NCBI GenBank assembly: GCA_036850595.1
Contig: CM072163.1
Span: forward strand, 758,604 to 822,603
DNA from: Rhyacichthys aspro
Lineage: Eukaryota > Chordata > Actinopteri > Gobiiformes > Rhyacichthyidae
Length of the DNA stretch: 64,000 nucleotides
Reading direction: 5' to 3'
Shown here: in pieces, positions 1 to 11,401 of the stretch
Numbering within the stretch: the stretch's first letter is position 1
Layout: each line of letters begins with the position of its first letter
Position numbers and translations under genes: made by a program
Notes under the pieces: generated by a model
Seen by the model: only the letters and a program-made list of their open reading frames with translations
What the model was told of the DNA's origin: nothing
The model's database searches: none

Positions 1-1022
1 AGTCGAAGAGTCTGGATTAATCCTGCACAAAACAGTTATAGAACATTATAGATTGTTCGACCCAAAAACAGGGTAAAATAACTTCACATCTGGATTATTT
101 TAAATAATAACTCACTCTGAACACGAGTCTTGTCTCCTTGAATCTTTGGACTGGTTCGTTTCTTCTTCTTTCTTCGGTTCATTCTGCTTTGGTTCAAATC
201 TGAAAGAAGCAGATCAATAAATATATATATATATAAAAAAGTACAGACACTCCGATTTAGGGTTTGTGTAAAAGCCACTGGAACGTTAGTTTCCAGCTTC
301 CAAATCCAAGTAAAACCTGCTCAAATCCAACTAAAACCTGTCCAAATCCAAGTAAAACCTGCTCAAATCCAACTAAAACCTGTCCAAATCTAACTAAAAC
401 CTGTCCAAATCCAACTAAAACCTGTTCAAATCCAACTAAAACCTGTTCAAATCCAACTAAAACCTGTCCAAATCCAACTAAAACCTGTCCAAATCCAACT
501 AAAACCTGTTCAAATCCAACTAAAACCTGTCCAAATCCAACTAAAACCTGTTCAAATCCAACTAAAACCTGTCCAAATCCAACTAAAACCTGTTCAAATC
601 CAACTAAAACCTGTCCAAATCCAACTAAAACCTGTCCAAATCCATCTAAAACCTGTCCAAATCCATCTAAAACCTGTTTAAATCCAACTAAAACCTGTTC
701 AAATCCATCTAAAACCTGTTCAAATCCAACTAAAACCTGTTCAAATCCAACTAAAACCTGTCCAAATCCAACTAAAACCTGTTCAAATCCAACTAAAACA
801 TGTTCATGTCACTGACCTTCATCATTCTTTATTATTAATCTACAGTAAAAACTCTGAAAGGACTCACTCTGGACTCAGAGCCATGGGAGAGTCCATCGAG
901 TGGTGGGTCCTGATGGAGACATGGGACAGAGTCGGGGACCGGGATCTGGACTGGTCAGGTCCTGGACCAGGATTTGAGGACGGAACCTCCTCTTCTTCTT
1001 CCTTTTCCTTGAGTCGAGACAT
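1..1022 (-). CDS. NLR-like (NLRC3-like) gene, 5' coding exons, copy A, partial
   Basis: Three minus-strand exons are visible: exon 1 at 868-1022 (start codon 1022-1020), exon 2 at 116-199 and the first 22 bases of exon 3 at 1-22; the gene runs off the window. Exon 1 is preceded by an acceptor just before the ATG, so a 5' UTR exon lies upstream. Exon 1 begins MSRLKEKEEEEEVPSS and continues with PGPGPDQSRSRSPTLSHVS and a SMDSP motif; this resembles the N-terminal exons of teleost NLRC3-like receptors (family knowledge). Exon 2 encodes a charged stretch (FEPKQNEPKKEEETNQ). All joins have GT-AG borders and matching phase 2. No NACHT domain lies in the window, so the NLR call rests on these linker exons alone. 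The intron between exons 1 and 2 is mostly a 21-bp minisatellite. Confidence 0.5.
76..278. repeat. Left arm of a diverged inverted repeat
   Basis: The reverse complement of this segment aligns by eye with 4473-4682. The arms contain exon 2 of the NLR-like gene and its flanking intron. They face each other across about 4.2 kb made mainly of two minisatellites. Confidence 0.65.
299..810 (+). repeat. 21-bp minisatellite, array 1
   Basis: About 24 tandem copies of a 21-bp unit (AAATCCAACTAAAACCTGTT plus C, with variants). Because 21 is a multiple of three, the array stays open as a heptad-repeat ORF, which is not a gene. It sits in the intron between exons 1 and 2 of NLR-like copy A. Confidence 0.95.
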
Positions 1023-1045
1023 TTTAACTGAAACACAGAGAACTG

Positions 1046-4000
1046 GGTTTAGATCTGGTTTAGACCTGGGTTAGACCTGGGTTAGACCTGGTTCAGACCT
1101 GGTTCAGACCTGGTTTAGTCCTGGTTTAGACCTGGTTTAGACCCGGTTTAGTCCTGGTTTAGACCTGGTTTAGTCCTGGTTTAGTCATGGTTTAGACCTG
1201 GTTTAAACCTGGTTTAGACCTGGTTTAGACCTGGTTTAGACCTGGTTAAGACCTGGTTTAGTCCTGGTTTAGTCCTGGTTTAGTCCTGGTTTAGTCCTGG
1301 TTTAGACCTGGTTTAGATCTGGTTCAGACCTGGTTTAGTCCTGGTTTAGTCCTGGTTTAGACCTGGTTTAGACCTGGTTTAGTCCTGGTTTAGTCCTGGT
1401 TTAGTCCTGGTTTAGACCTGGTTTAGACCTGGTTTAGACCTGGTTTAGTCCTGGTTTAGACCTAGGTTAGTCCTGGTTTAGTCCTGGTTTAGACCTGGTT
1501 TAGACCTGGTTTAGACCTGGTTTAGTCCTGGTTTAGACCTAGGTTAGTCCTGGTTTAGTCCTGGTTTAGACCTGGTTTAGTCCTGGTTTAGTCCTGGTTT
1601 AGACCTGGTTTAGACCTGGTTAAGACCTGGTTTAGTCCTGGTTTAGTCCTGGTTTAGACCTGGTTCAGACCTGGTTTAGTCCTGGTTTAGTCCTGGTTTA
1701 GACCTGGTTTAGACCTGGTTTAGTCCTGGTTTAGTCCTGGTTTAGTCCTGGTTTAGACCTGGTTTAGACCTGGTTTAGACCTGGTTTAGTCCTGGTTTAG
1801 ACCTGGTTTAGACCTGGTTTAGACCTGGTTTAGTCCTGGTTTAGTCCTGGTTTAGACCTGGTTTAGACCTGGTTTAGTCCTGGTTTAGTCCTGGTTTAGA
1901 CCTGGTTTAGACCTGGTTTAGTCCTGGTTTAGTCCTGGTTTAGACCTGGTTTAGACCTGGTTTAGACCTGGTTTAGTCCTGGTTTAGACCTGGTTTAGTC
2001 CTGGTTTAGTCCTGGTTTAGACCTGGTTTAGTCCTGGTTTAGTCCTGGTTTAGTCCTGGTTTAGTCCTGGTTTAGTCCTGGTTTAGTCCTGGTTTAGACC
2101 TGGTTTAGTCCTGGTTTAGTCCTGGTTTAGACCTGGTTTAGACCTGGTTTAGTCCTGGTTTAGACCTGGTTTAGACCTGGTTTAGTCCTGGTTTAGACCT
2201 GGTTTAGTCCTGGTTTAGTCCTGGTTTAGTCCTGGTTTAGTCCTGGTTTAGTCCTGGTTTAGACCTGGTTTAGTCCTGGTTTAGACCTGGTTTAGACCTG
2301 GTTTAGTCCTGGTTTAGACCTGGTTTAGTCCTGGTTTAGTCCTGGTTTAGACCTGGTTTAGTCCTGGTTTAGTCCTGGTTTAGTCCTGGTTTAGACCTGG
2401 TTTAGACCTGGTTTAGACCTGGTTTAGACCTGGTTTAGACCTGGTTTAGTCCTGGTTTAGACCTGGTTTAGTCCTGGTTTAGACCTGGTTTAGTCCTGGT
2501 TTAGTCCTGGTTTAGACCTGGTTTAGACCTGGTTTAGACCTGGTTTAGTCCTGGTTTAGACCTGGTTTAGTCCTGGTTTAGTCCTGGTTTAGACCTGGTT
2601 TAGTCCTGGTTTAGACCTGGTTTAGTCCTGGTTTAGACCTGGTTTAGTCCTGGTTTAGTCCTGGTTTAGACCTGGTTTAGACCTGGTTTAGACCTGGTTT
2701 AGTCCTGGTTTAGTCCTGGTTTAGTCCTGGTTTAGTCCTGGTTTAGACCTGGTTTAGTCCTGGTTTAGTCCTGGTTTAGTCCTGGTTTAGACCTGGTTTA
2801 GACCTGGTTTAGACCTGGTTTAGACCTGGTTTAGTCCTGGTTTAGACCTGGTTTAGACCTGGTTTAGTCCTGGTTTAGTCCTGGTTTAGTCCTGGTTTAG
2901 TCCTGGTTTAGACCTGGTTTAGACCTGGTTTAGACCTGGTTTAGTCCTGGTTTAGTCCTGGTTTAGTCCTGGTTTAGTCCTGGTTTAGTCCTGGTTTAGA
3001 CCTGGTTTAGACCTGGTTTAGACCTGGTTTAGTCCTGGTTTAGTCCTGGTTTAGACCTGGTTTAGTCCTGGTTTAGACCTGGTTTAGTCCTGGTTTAGTC
3101 CTGGTTTAGACCTGGTTTAGTCCTGGTTTAGTCCTGGTTTAGACCTGGTTTAGTCCTGGTTTAGTCCTGGTTTAGTCCTGGTTTAGACCTGGTTTAGACC
3201 TGGTTTAGACCTGGTTTAGACCTGGTTTAGACCTGGTTTAGACCTGGTTTAGTCCTGGTTTAGACCTGGTTTAGTCCTGGTTTAGTCCTGGTTTAGTCCT
3301 GGTTTAGACCTGGTTTAGACCTGGTTTAGACCTGGTTTAGTCCTGGTTTAGTCCTGGTTTAGACCTAGGTTAGTCCTGGTTTAGTCCTGGTTTAGACCTG
3401 GTTTAGTCCTGGTTTAGACCTGGTTTAGACCTGGTTAAGACCTGGTTTAGTCCTGGTTTAGTCCTGGTTTAGACCTGGTTTAGACCTGGTTTAGACCTGG
3501 TTTAGTCCTGGTTTAGTCCTGGTTTAGTCCTGGTTTAGTCCTGGTTTAGACCTGGTTTAGTCCTGGTTTAGTCCTGGTTTAGTCCTGGTTTAGACCTGGT
3601 TTAGACCTGGTTTAGACCTAGGTTAGTCCTGGTTTAGTCCTGGTTTAGACCTGGTTTAGACCTAGGTTAGTCCTGGTTTAGTCCTGGTTTAGTCCTGGTT
3701 TAGTCCTGGTTTAGACCTGGTTCAGACCTGGTTAAGACCTGGTTTAGTCCTGGTTTAGTCCTGGTTTAGTCCTGGTTTAGTCCTGGTTTAGTCCTGGTTT
3801 AGACCTGGTTCAGACCTGGTTAAGACCTGGTTTAGTCCTGGTTTAGTCCTGGTTTAGACCTGGTTTAGTCCTGGTTTAGACCTGGTTTAGTCCTGGTTTA
3901 GTCCTGGTTTAGACCTGGTTTAGTCCTGGTTTAGTCCTGGTTTAGACCTGGTTTAGTCCTGGTTTAGTCCTGGTTTAGTCCTGGTTTAGACCTGGTTTAG

Positions 4001-4320
4001 ACCTGGTTTAGACCTGGTTTAGACCTGGTTTAGACCTGGTTTAGACCTGGTTTAGTCCTGGTTTAGTCCTGGTTTAGTCCTGGTTTAGACCTGGTTTAGT
4101 CCTGGTTTAGTCCTGGTTTAGTCCTGGTTTAGACCTGGTTTAGTCCTGGTTTAGACCTGGTTTAGTCCTGGTTTAGACCTGGTTTAGTCCTGGTTTAGAC
4201 CTGGTTTAGTCCTGGTTTAGTCCTGGTTTAGTCCTGGTTTAGACCTGGTTTAGACCTGGTTTAGACCTGGTTTAGACCTGGTTTAGACCTGGTTTAGTCC
4301 TGGTTTAGACCTGGTTTAGT
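1046..4320 (+). repeat. 3.3 kb minisatellite of 11-bp units
   Basis: Close to 300 tandem copies of an 11-bp unit, GGTTTAGACCT or GGTTTAGTCCT. The two forms differ only by A or T at one position and are intermixed. Rare variants have GGTTCAGACCT, GGTTAAGACCT or CTAGGTTAG. The array lies just 5' (minus sense) of exon 1 of NLR-like copy A. Confidence 0.97.
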
Positions 4321-4472
4321 CACATTAAAAAATGAGTAAAAATGTAATACAGTAATGTTAAAACCTAAAACTGTAATAAATGAATCTGATTCATATTAAA
4401 CTGTTGTGATGCATAGACACTAAGACTTTTACTGTAGACGACTGTTTGTGTATGTGAGGCCATGATGCTCCT

Positions 4473-4682
4473 GTGGCTTTTACACAAAGTAAATCAGAGC
4501 AATGCTTTTTAAATTCTAAAGTGTCTGTACTTCACCAAATCACAATAAAGTTATTGTTATAGTATTTATTGATTTGAACCAGAGCAGAATAAACAGTCCA
4601 AGGATTCTCTGATGACTTTTCAGAGACAAGACTCATGTTCAGAGTAAGTTATTATTTAAATAATCCACCTGTAAAGTTATTT
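4473..4682. repeat. Right arm of the diverged inverted repeat
   Basis: Inverted, diverged copy of 76-278. It carries a plus-strand copy of the NLR-like second exon at 4572-4643. Confidence 0.6.
4572..4643 (+). pseudogene. Orphan NLR-like exon 2 copy, acceptor lost
   Basis: This plus-strand segment is open and similar to exon 2 at 116-199 (it encodes FEPEQNKQSKDS and ends RQDSCS) and keeps a GTAAGT donor at 4644. The pyrimidine tract and AG acceptor present in copy A are missing: TTTATTGA runs directly into TTTGAACC, consistent with a short deletion between repeated bases. No exon 1 precedes it in this orientation. I read it as a non-functional inverted-duplication remnant. Confidence 0.55.
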
Positions 4683-5955
4683 AGGAAGGTCACTGGTTAT
4701 TATTTTGTTAAATATATAAAAACATAAGGCTTTGTGTGTGATGTTGACCTTTATGTTCAGAAAGTGATTCATGGAGCTGTGTCTGGTTTATTGAAGCCTG
4801 GAACTGTTCTATTGTCTTCTGTTGCTGTCTGTGCAGTTTATATTATTTATATTATGGATAAGATGCTATAGATGCATTAGTTGGAGCCACTATTGACCTG
4901 AGAGAGGCCAGTCAGTGTCAGGCCACCACCAGCAGGGGTCGCTCTTGGGCCACTTCCTTCTAAAGCGTTCAGTCTGCATTTAAACATGCATTTAAATGGC
5001 ATTATGTTAAGATATTAATGTAAAACTAATAATCAATACGCTATTCACGTTTGAGGAGAAATAAAGCAGTGAAAAACTTGATTTTCTGATGGTCTCTGTT
5101 TAATGCCACTCCCTATTTGGGGCAGTTGTAATCACACACTGACTGGTCCTCGGCGCCGCTGAGTTTGTTATAAATGTTTGCTTCACCCACAAACTCCACC
5201 TAATGATTTAGTCCTATCATGAAGTAGCAGTAATCTCAATAAAAAAAGGAGCTAAACATCAGTAAATCTAGCACCAAACCAACAACAAGAGGAAGACCTA
5301 GAACAGGACTCTAAATCCTCCAAAGACAAGAAAAACGAGTTTCTGGAATAAATATTCTCTGATATAATGTTTACAATATGATTATTATTATAGAATTATA
5401 GAAATAGCTCCTTGAGTTAAAACAATACGTGAAATATACATTATACAAGAAATACATCGCGTGATCCTCTGACTCTTACCTTTGTCTTGAAAACGAAACT
5501 AAAAATGAGGACGTGGGGGGGTGGGTCCAGTATTCAGTTTGTGGTAAATCCATATAAGGACATATATGTAAATAGAAAAATGTTTATTATATTCTATTAA
5601 AAAATAATAAAGTCATTAAATACAATCTAGAGGTCGATAGATGTGTTTTTATTCTAAGTTGTTTGAAAATAAAGGAAAAAAAACACATTTAAACTGGTGT
5701 TATGCTGCCCCCTGTTGGTTTTATGGAGTCTCAGCTGCAGAAATAATATAAATGAAACTTTTTAAAGAATAAAACAATGGAAAAATAAATCATACATGGA
5801 CACAAAGGAAAAGATAAGAGGAAAAATAAAACTATAAAATAAACTAAAAATAAACTATAAAAAGTAAGAAAAAGAGAAAAGAGAGTCCTATTTACTTTGG
5901 GGTTTGAGAGGAGTATATGATGTTTATTGGTCAGAAATATCTTCAACAATGATTT

Positions 5956-6226
5956 ATTACTAGAGCTGCTTGAGTCTGGAAAAAATCATAATCACAGTTA
6001 TTTTGGTCATTATCGAACGATTACTCATTGACTTTGGAAATATGTTGGATTTATTGAAGAAAACGGTGAATTCTCCGTTTAATAAATATATTCAAACATA
6101 TAAATACACAGCTTAAAAAATAAACAATATATATATTATTATCTAAATAATAATTAAGATAAATAAATAAGATCAACAATGTCCTGGAAAAAATTAAAAA
6201 TTTGATTAATTGCACAGCCCCATTTT
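5956..6226. mobile_element. Candidate non-autonomous DNA transposon (hAT-like MITE) remnant
   Basis: The left end reads CTAGAGCTGCTTGAG and the right end ATTAATTGCACAGCCCCA. The right end resembles the gCTGcacAATTAAT termini common among fish hAT-type short elements (family knowledge). The interior is AT-rich and non-coding. Terminal repeats are poorly matched and no target duplication was established. Confidence 0.35.
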
Positions 6227-7544
6227 ATATTACAACTACTATTTAAAAAAAGTGAAAGTGAATGGTCAATATAATTCTGACATTAATATTAGTATTATAT
6301 CAGTGCTCCGTGAAACAAGACAAATTAATATTTTACCAAAAAAGAACCACACTCATCCTTTCATACCCAAAATATGATGATAAATAAAGCTGTTTATTTA
6401 TTTATACAGAAAGTGTACAACAGCCACAAAGAAACAAGCAATAATTAATAAACAGTGCAATAATTATTTCAGCAAAAGGTGCCAAATGATTTCACTATTT
6501 CAGGCCAAAATTAAAATGATCTGTAAGAATAACAAACGATGCAGCAGAGAACTCAAAGGTGATATTCTTGTTGTGGTGTTGTTTCAGGTAAGGTTCAAGT
6601 CCCAGGTGTTTCTTCAGGTGAGAGTGACAGCAGCAGAAGCAGGTGAGACCCCAGCCAGAGAGGTGGGCTCACCCCGAGACAAAACAAACAGGACGATTAG
6701 TTAATAATATAATAACAAAGGTTATTTTTATAGCTCTCTTCTAAACAAACAACAACAAAACTGCTTCAAGACCCAATAAAAACAATAAAACAAATGCACA
6801 GATTAAAATGTTAAAATAATCCAAAGAAAACAATAAAATAAATATTAAAAAACAATATATAACAGAATAAAATTAGACAAAATCAAAGGCTTCTCTAGAA
6901 AGGAATGTTTTAAAAGTAAATCCTGCAGACTCTTTTTTTTCGTGACTCTTTAAGAACCTGTTCCTGTCGACCTCATGACGCTTCAAAGTCTGGAAATGCT
7001 TTTGTTTTATGTCTAAATAAAGTTTATTTTTCATATCTGATTCTCATAAACTAGACTCATTTGAAAGGTTTGTTGCTGGTTCAGAATGTAACTCTTAAAT
7101 GTGACTTGATTTTAAAAGTGAGGAAAAGGATAATTCTGAGTTACATTAATCTTATGTCTTTCTAAGTAAAAGAAAATCAGCGTCAGATAAAAGCAGCAGG
7201 AAACTTTAAAAACTTACTCAGAGACTCTATAATAAAACACAGGACCTTTCAGAACGACTGTCTGCTTTAGCTCTAAAAAAACAACATTAACAAAAAAATA
7301 CGAATTAAAATGATATACAATACATTTCAATTAAACTTGAAACGTGGAAACAAATGTTGTAGATCTTACTCTGTAGTTGTCTCTTGATTAAAGTGCATTG
7401 GAGAATCTTTTGACTGTTTTCTCTCTGTTTTTTCTGGTTTATCACTAAAAGAGCATCAAAAAAATCAATTATTGTCAAACCCTTTAAGAAGAGGAGTTAA
7501 AAGTTAAAAAGTTAAAAAGAGTTAAAGCTCCACTCTTTTCTTTT

Positions 7545-8057
7545 CTTGTCTCTGTCTCAGACTCTCCTCCAAAATCAGACTAGGGACCTCTCCTGCTTCT
7601 CTTTTATTAAAAAATAAACCACAAAATACTAATACATTTGACCGAACTGAAGTTTATAGTTTAGCGTTAGCTTAGCTGTGACTTCAGCGTCAGGACGACA
7701 ATTATCTCCTCCTCGTTAAACATTACGTGATTGAATTGACAGTATTTATCTGTGTTTTACGTTGTCTCCCTTTTCTCTGTTGATGCTTTTCTTTTTTCAG
7801 CTGTTTCTCTGTTAAAAGACATATTCAGCTGAAAATACACTTTATCTGCAGCTATTAAACTTCCTGGAACGTCATGTGACAAGTGTCGACCAATGGGAGC
7901 GCTCCTTTTTGGAGCATGTGATTGTCCAAGGTTTTCTGTTCCTGAATAGAGGTTCTCATCTATTACAATCCCTTACAATAAACAGGAGATGATCATAAAG
8001 ACTGTTTCTTCACAAATTATTGATTTCACAATAAACTATTTGGGTTAAAACCATTTT
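7545..8057. repeat. Dispersed repeat, long copy
   Basis: About 240 bp (7545-7787) is nearly identical to 37776-38025, including AGCGTTAGCTTAGCTGTGAC. After about 220 bp missing from the other copy, similarity resumes around ACAATAAACTATTTGGGTT at 8029-8047. The element type is not recognised. Confidence 0.8.
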
Positions 8058-8121
8058 TACAACTAGAAGAAAAATTGCTCGTTCTTTTTCAAAGTGGAAG
8101 TACATCAGAAGATCTACTGAC

Positions 8122-9526
8122 TTGCTCTCATGAGGCTCTCTGTGCTGTTTATCCTCCAACGGTGTTTGGTTTTTACAAGCTGTCTCTGCCTCGATTCTGT
8201 CAAAGTATTCACAAAACACAACATCATCAGGTCATGACAGAAAACCAGACTCAAAAACAGCTGCTTAGTGACTTACTCTTGTTCCTGAAAAGGCTCAGGA
8301 AAAGGCTTCAAAGGTGTGTTCTGTAGCGACGTTTGGCATCGAGCTGCTGTTTCTGGCTCTTTCCTGAAAAAAAAAGTGAAAATGTGTTTGTTTTGGAATC
8401 ACTTCTCTACTTTAATTCCTGACAATTATAGCTGTTTATCTAAAATGGACTCTTCTATACAATATTTACTGCTCTAATTGGTTTATCCATTTGAAGAGGT
8501 AGTTTATTCTGCATTCTTTGGTTCTATCTCTTGTAAATCCACCTGACTGTGTTAAGGCTGAACAGGTTTATTATTATGGTGCTGAGCCTGTGATCATTAC
8601 AAGCAAGTTTCCATCACCAAAAGTGGTCCACAGTCAATAGGATGCTGCTTTAGGGCAGGGCGACAGGGCTAAAAAATATTAAAAATACTGCTTGTTGTTT
8701 GTTTTTTTCCCAGACAATGTATATTTTAATCATTTTTTGTCTTGCTACTGAACTAAAAAAGCATTACCTTCAGAGTGAAAATAAAAGCAGTTTTGATTGA
8801 ATACTTTACATTTTGACCCCTCTCTGTTTCCATAAACATGTCTGAAATCATTTCTGCTGCACAAAGCCTCGTTAAAAGACGTGAAAGCCTCTGACCTCGT
8901 GGTTACTTTGCATAAATAAATAAATAAAGTACTTGCAGAGAAATCTCCTGTCATTTCACTAAACCAAAGCATTTCGAAGGTAATATGATGCTTTCTCTGT
9001 TATTATTAGTGTTTTTAGAGCCTGAAGCAGCTGTACCTCCAGACTCTCATCACAACTCTGAAGGTTTTATTCCACTCTTCGAACACATGCACGTTTCTAA
9101 AAGTCCTCTTCAAATCTGATTTACAGCTCATCTGGAAACAGATGTTTGTGTCTCTGTTTCTGCAGCAGACGTCTCTTTCTGGACACAAGCCTCTTCAGGA
9201 GAAACTCAGTCGAATCTTAACGTACTTTCAGCAGAAACAACGCTAACTTCAGACTAGACTTAATGTTAAACCAAGACTAAACTGAATATGATTCAATATT
9301 AAGCTGCTCAGATTCAGGGTCATTTATTTTGACCCATTGACTCCATTAAGTTACTCAGAAACTGAACGCAGAGATTCAAACTTTGTAGGACTCACTTCTT
9401 GGGGAAGTGCATGGGGCAGCCGGGTGTGGACTGGACCTGAGACACAGTCTGGGATCTGGACTGTTCAAGTCTTGGACCAGGATCTGAGGACCCGACCTCC
9501 TCTTTTTCTTTTTTAGACTGAGACAT
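8122..9526 (-). CDS. NLR-like 5' exon cluster, copy B (truncated or pseudogene)
   Basis: Exon 1 is at 9396-9526 (start codon 9526-9524) and encodes MSQSKKEKEEVGSSDPGPRL and then EQSRSQTVSQVQS, a diverged paralogue of exon 1 of copy A; its acceptor (TGTGTTGCAG) and GTGAGTCC donor are conserved. Two further exons fit the same phase: 8277-8363 (KEPETAARCQTSLQ...) with a GTAAGT donor, and 8122-8196 (IEAETACKNQTPLEDK...) with a weaker GTCAGT donor. All three end in phase 2, so the frame stays open, as expected for the repeated linker exons of fish NLRs. No NACHT or leucine-rich-repeat exon follows before copy A, so this is probably an incomplete copy. Exons 2 and 3 are less certain than exon 1. 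Confidence 0.42.
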
Positions 9527-9540
9527 TTTACCTGCAACAC

Positions 9541-11099
9541 AGAGAACTAGGTTTAGTCCTGAACTAAAGCAGTGTTGGATAAAATACTGAGGAAAATACT
9601 CTCTAATAAAGTAAAAGTGTTTCCAAATGCACTTAAAGTATAACAGTACAGACTCATATTAACAACTTGACCTGATATTAAAGCATTACAAGTGTTTTTA
9701 TTTGTATTAAATGTCTTTTATGGTCTGATTTTATCTACATTTTATCCACATTTGCACTGTATACATGACAGTTTCATATAATATCTGTTGTGGCCATTTT
9801 TCCAACAAACTAGAAGAGTTCATTGTCCAGTCAGGCTTTATAGGTTTTATTTGCCATTTTTAGATAAATCTTTCAAAGAACCATGGTCTGTTAGTTCTTG
9901 ATCTGGTAAATCCCACACACCTGCATTTACAGCAGTCAACCTTTAAAATAAACCTCAAATACAAACGCTACTAACAAAACAAAGCCTTTACAATGTGTTG
10001 CTTTAAGCTATAACCACAAAACTAGATCTAAATATTTTTCTATTGTGACACACACCTTTCTTTTGTGTAAAAAGAACATTCTGGACTCTAAATGTCTCAT
10101 CATTCTGTTTTTATCTTCACTAAATCCAAGTACAAGGCTAAACTAACATGGACCAAAATGCAAAACAAGCACCTTTTAGAAAACCTCCTGCACATATCAA
10201 CAGTTTTCCATCAGAGTCCTTCCTTTCTTCATTTATTTCACAATGTTCTGCTGCTTCACAAACATAAGTCTATGCTCACATTGAATTACACGATCGACAT
10301 TGAATTGCTGTTAACAACACAACAACAAACCTGATAAAAACATTAGTCAAAGATTACCTTTTTCCTGGGCTTCCGTCGAGTGTTAAAAGAGAAACTAAAA
10401 AAAGAATGAGGCGAGGCTCTGGGAGGAGCTACAGCCTTCACTCTTTCAAATGTATAAGAAATTCACTTTTAGTAGCGGCTTCTGAAACTATTTTTAATGC
10501 AATGATTATGTCTTGCTGCCACTATTATTGTATATATGGAATATTCTATAATTTGTTCTCTGTCAATAACTTATTTCTTTTCTACTTGGGAATACAAGTG
10601 GAAATTACCTGCATAACTATAATCTGGTACAGTACATCTCTGTCTCTGAGCTACATGTTTTCTGTACATGGTTCTATCAAACAAAGTCTGAATTGTTCAT
10701 GAAAAGGTTGACGCATTTAAAAATGTGTATATTCAATCATTATTTAGTCCTAGTTTTATCTTGGTTTAGTCCTAACATTTTTTTTTTCAATTTGTAGTAT
10801 GTTTAGTTATAATGTACACCTAATTGAATCCAGTTTTATTCCCTTTATTCACTTCTTTCTCCTGTTCTTGTCAAGGTTTATTCAGAATAAATGGACACAT
10901 ACACAAACTACCTTTAAACCCTTTAAAAACATGAACCTAAACTGTGTAAATTAATGACTTGCTTGTACTCTGATCATATTATCCTTGTTATTAATTAAAC
11001 AGGACTAAACTCTTTGTTTTGAGACAGAAACGCCTTAAAATCCCACATTTTTCCAAAGAATGTGAGTTTGTTGATAATATTGCCACGAGAGCACTTCCT
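9541..11099. other. Intergenic stretch between NLR-like copy B and sri
   Basis: AT-rich sequence with no gene I can support. ORFs at 10092-10334 and 10406-10702 lack splice context and recognisable sequence. Confidence 0.6.
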
Positions 11100-11401
11100 C
11101 GATTCTGATTGGTGCGGAGGAAGTCACGTGTTTGGCGTTGGGCCAATCAGAAGCCGAGAAGGCGTGTCGCTCTGAACGGGGCACTGTCCCAACGGTTTTA
11201 CATTAGCGCAACTTCGCCTCTTTTTCGGTGGCTTTTTCTTTGCTTTTGCTAAAATTATCCACTCACAAACCTGCTTTTTTGCTTCAGTCGTTTTTTAAAA
11301 CCCTTTACGTAACGTTATTTGTAAGTTTTATCCGCCAAAACAGGCTTGTTATCCCGTATTGAGGGCATTTAATTGATCCTTTAGCGTTGTTATTAGTGAA
11401 A
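11100..11401 (+). promoter_or_regulatory. sri: sri promoter and 5' UTR
   Basis: The segment upstream of the sri start is less AT-rich than its surroundings. It carries an inverted CCAAT box (GATTGGT, about 11107), an E-box within GTCACGTGTT (about 11123) and a direct CCAAT (GGGCCAATCAG, about 11139). No TATA box is obvious. The transcription start is not determined. Confidence 0.5.

Larger units (their letters stand above)
4683..8121. other. Intergenic or intronic AT-rich stretch without a recognised gene
   Basis: No exon series, tRNA or long ORF is convincing here on either strand. It holds a candidate DNA-transposon remnant (5956-6226), the start of a dispersed repeat (7545 onward) and simple A/T-rich sequence. 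If NLR-like copy B continues on the minus strand, its downstream exons should lie here, but no NACHT-encoding exon is seen. Confidence 0.6.

Noticed and set aside
264..815. 183-codon ORF with heptad repeat NPTKTCS
   Set aside because: Product of a 21-bp tandem repeat that stays in frame; lies in an intron, with no independent coding signal.
1046..4320. Telomere-like or interstitial telomeric repeat (GGTTTAG)
   Set aside because: The period is 11, not 6 or 7, and vertebrate TTAGGG runs are absent.
8745..8972. Minus-strand 75-codon ORF as another NLR-like exon
   Set aside because: Possible splice borders give a phase that does not fit the neighbouring same-phase exons, and no family motif is visible.
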